57,702 bases of DNA from Dimargaris cristalligena. Taxonomy: Eukaryota; Kickxellomycota; Dimargaritomycetes; Dimargaritales; Dimargaritaceae. Of the stretch, positions 57,616 through 57,702 are shown piece after piece (positions within the stretch are counted from its first letter, which is position 1; the number at the start of each line of letters is the position of its first letter). A model generated the notes under the pieces. The model made no database searches, was not told the DNA's origin, and saw nothing but the letters and a program-made list of their open reading frames with translations. Position numbers and translations under genes: made by a program. The stretch covers positions 1 to 57,702 of the forward strand of contig JANBQC010000115.1 in assembly GCA_027576995.1 (NCBI GenBank), in the 5' to 3' direction.

Positions 57616-57702
57616 TAGTTATTTTTGTTGTGGTAGGACCTGAGACTAGTTAGTTAACCGCAGTATTTCTTTATTAATCAGTTCCCATTACTATATCCTT
57701 TT

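Overview
The window looks like nuclear DNA of a fungus, most likely an early-diverging (zygomycete-grade) lineage. Gene content is typically fungal: homologues of UBP2, SOF1, RRN7, TIP20/RINT1, SFI1, IPI3, ELG1 and HCS1, a large secreted subtilase, and a tRNA-Glu(UUC). Genes are GC-rich and carry zero to two short introns with GTAAGT-like donors and YAG acceptors. Intergenic DNA is AT-rich, and two gene-free blocks are long (about 4.6 and 5.3 kb). The lineage is an inference from gene architecture and composition; no marker gene settles it.

Layout. 1-2329 is the 3' part of an unrecognised large gene. 3502-5953 is an SF1 helicase (HCS1/IGHMBP2 type) with one intron. 6481-7757 is a small orphan gene with 11-residue charged repeats. 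8474-12117 (-) is a UBP2-like deubiquitinase. 12118-16709 is gene-free, AT-rich and holds degenerate dispersed repeats. 16710-17984 is a probable NEPRO-like nucleolar protein. 18354-19454 (-) is a mitochondrial RsfS/MALSU1-type ribosome silencing factor. 20705-22503 is SOF1, whose start codon sits alone in its own first exon. 22940-25933 (-) is a mitochondrial PPR-like protein. 26506-29010 is the Pol I factor RRN7/TAF1B. 29011-34355 has no recognisable gene but holds a GC-rich hairpin island. 34356-36923 is a secreted S8 protease. 38026-40918 (-) is the Dsl1-complex tether TIP20/RINT1. 41534-47899 (-) is a 14-exon SFI1 centrin-binding protein. 48844-50685 (-) is IPI3/WDR18. 51257-54451 (-) is ELG1/ATAD5. 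54452-57543 is gene-free and contains a second copy of a dispersed repeat. 57544-57615 (-) is tRNA-Glu.

Function. Four genes act in rRNA synthesis or ribosome assembly in the nucleolus: the NEPRO-like protein, SOF1, RRN7 and IPI3. Two more act on mitochondrial ribosomes or RNA (RsfS-like, PPR-like). ELG1 and the helicase concern DNA replication or repair, SFI1 the spindle pole, TIP20 the Golgi-to-ER route and UBP2 ubiquitin removal. They are not a metabolic cluster. The 8-mer TCACGTGA occurs upstream of both SOF1 and IPI3.

The most notable observations are: (1) the SFI1 gene has 13 introns packed into its 5' half while its last 2.46 kb is one uninterrupted exon, among neighbours with zero to two introns; (2) the initiator-codon-only exon of SOF1; (3) two dispersed repeat families whose copies differ almost only by transitions. 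I saw no CRISPR, toxin or virus genes, and no clearly novel multi-gene system.
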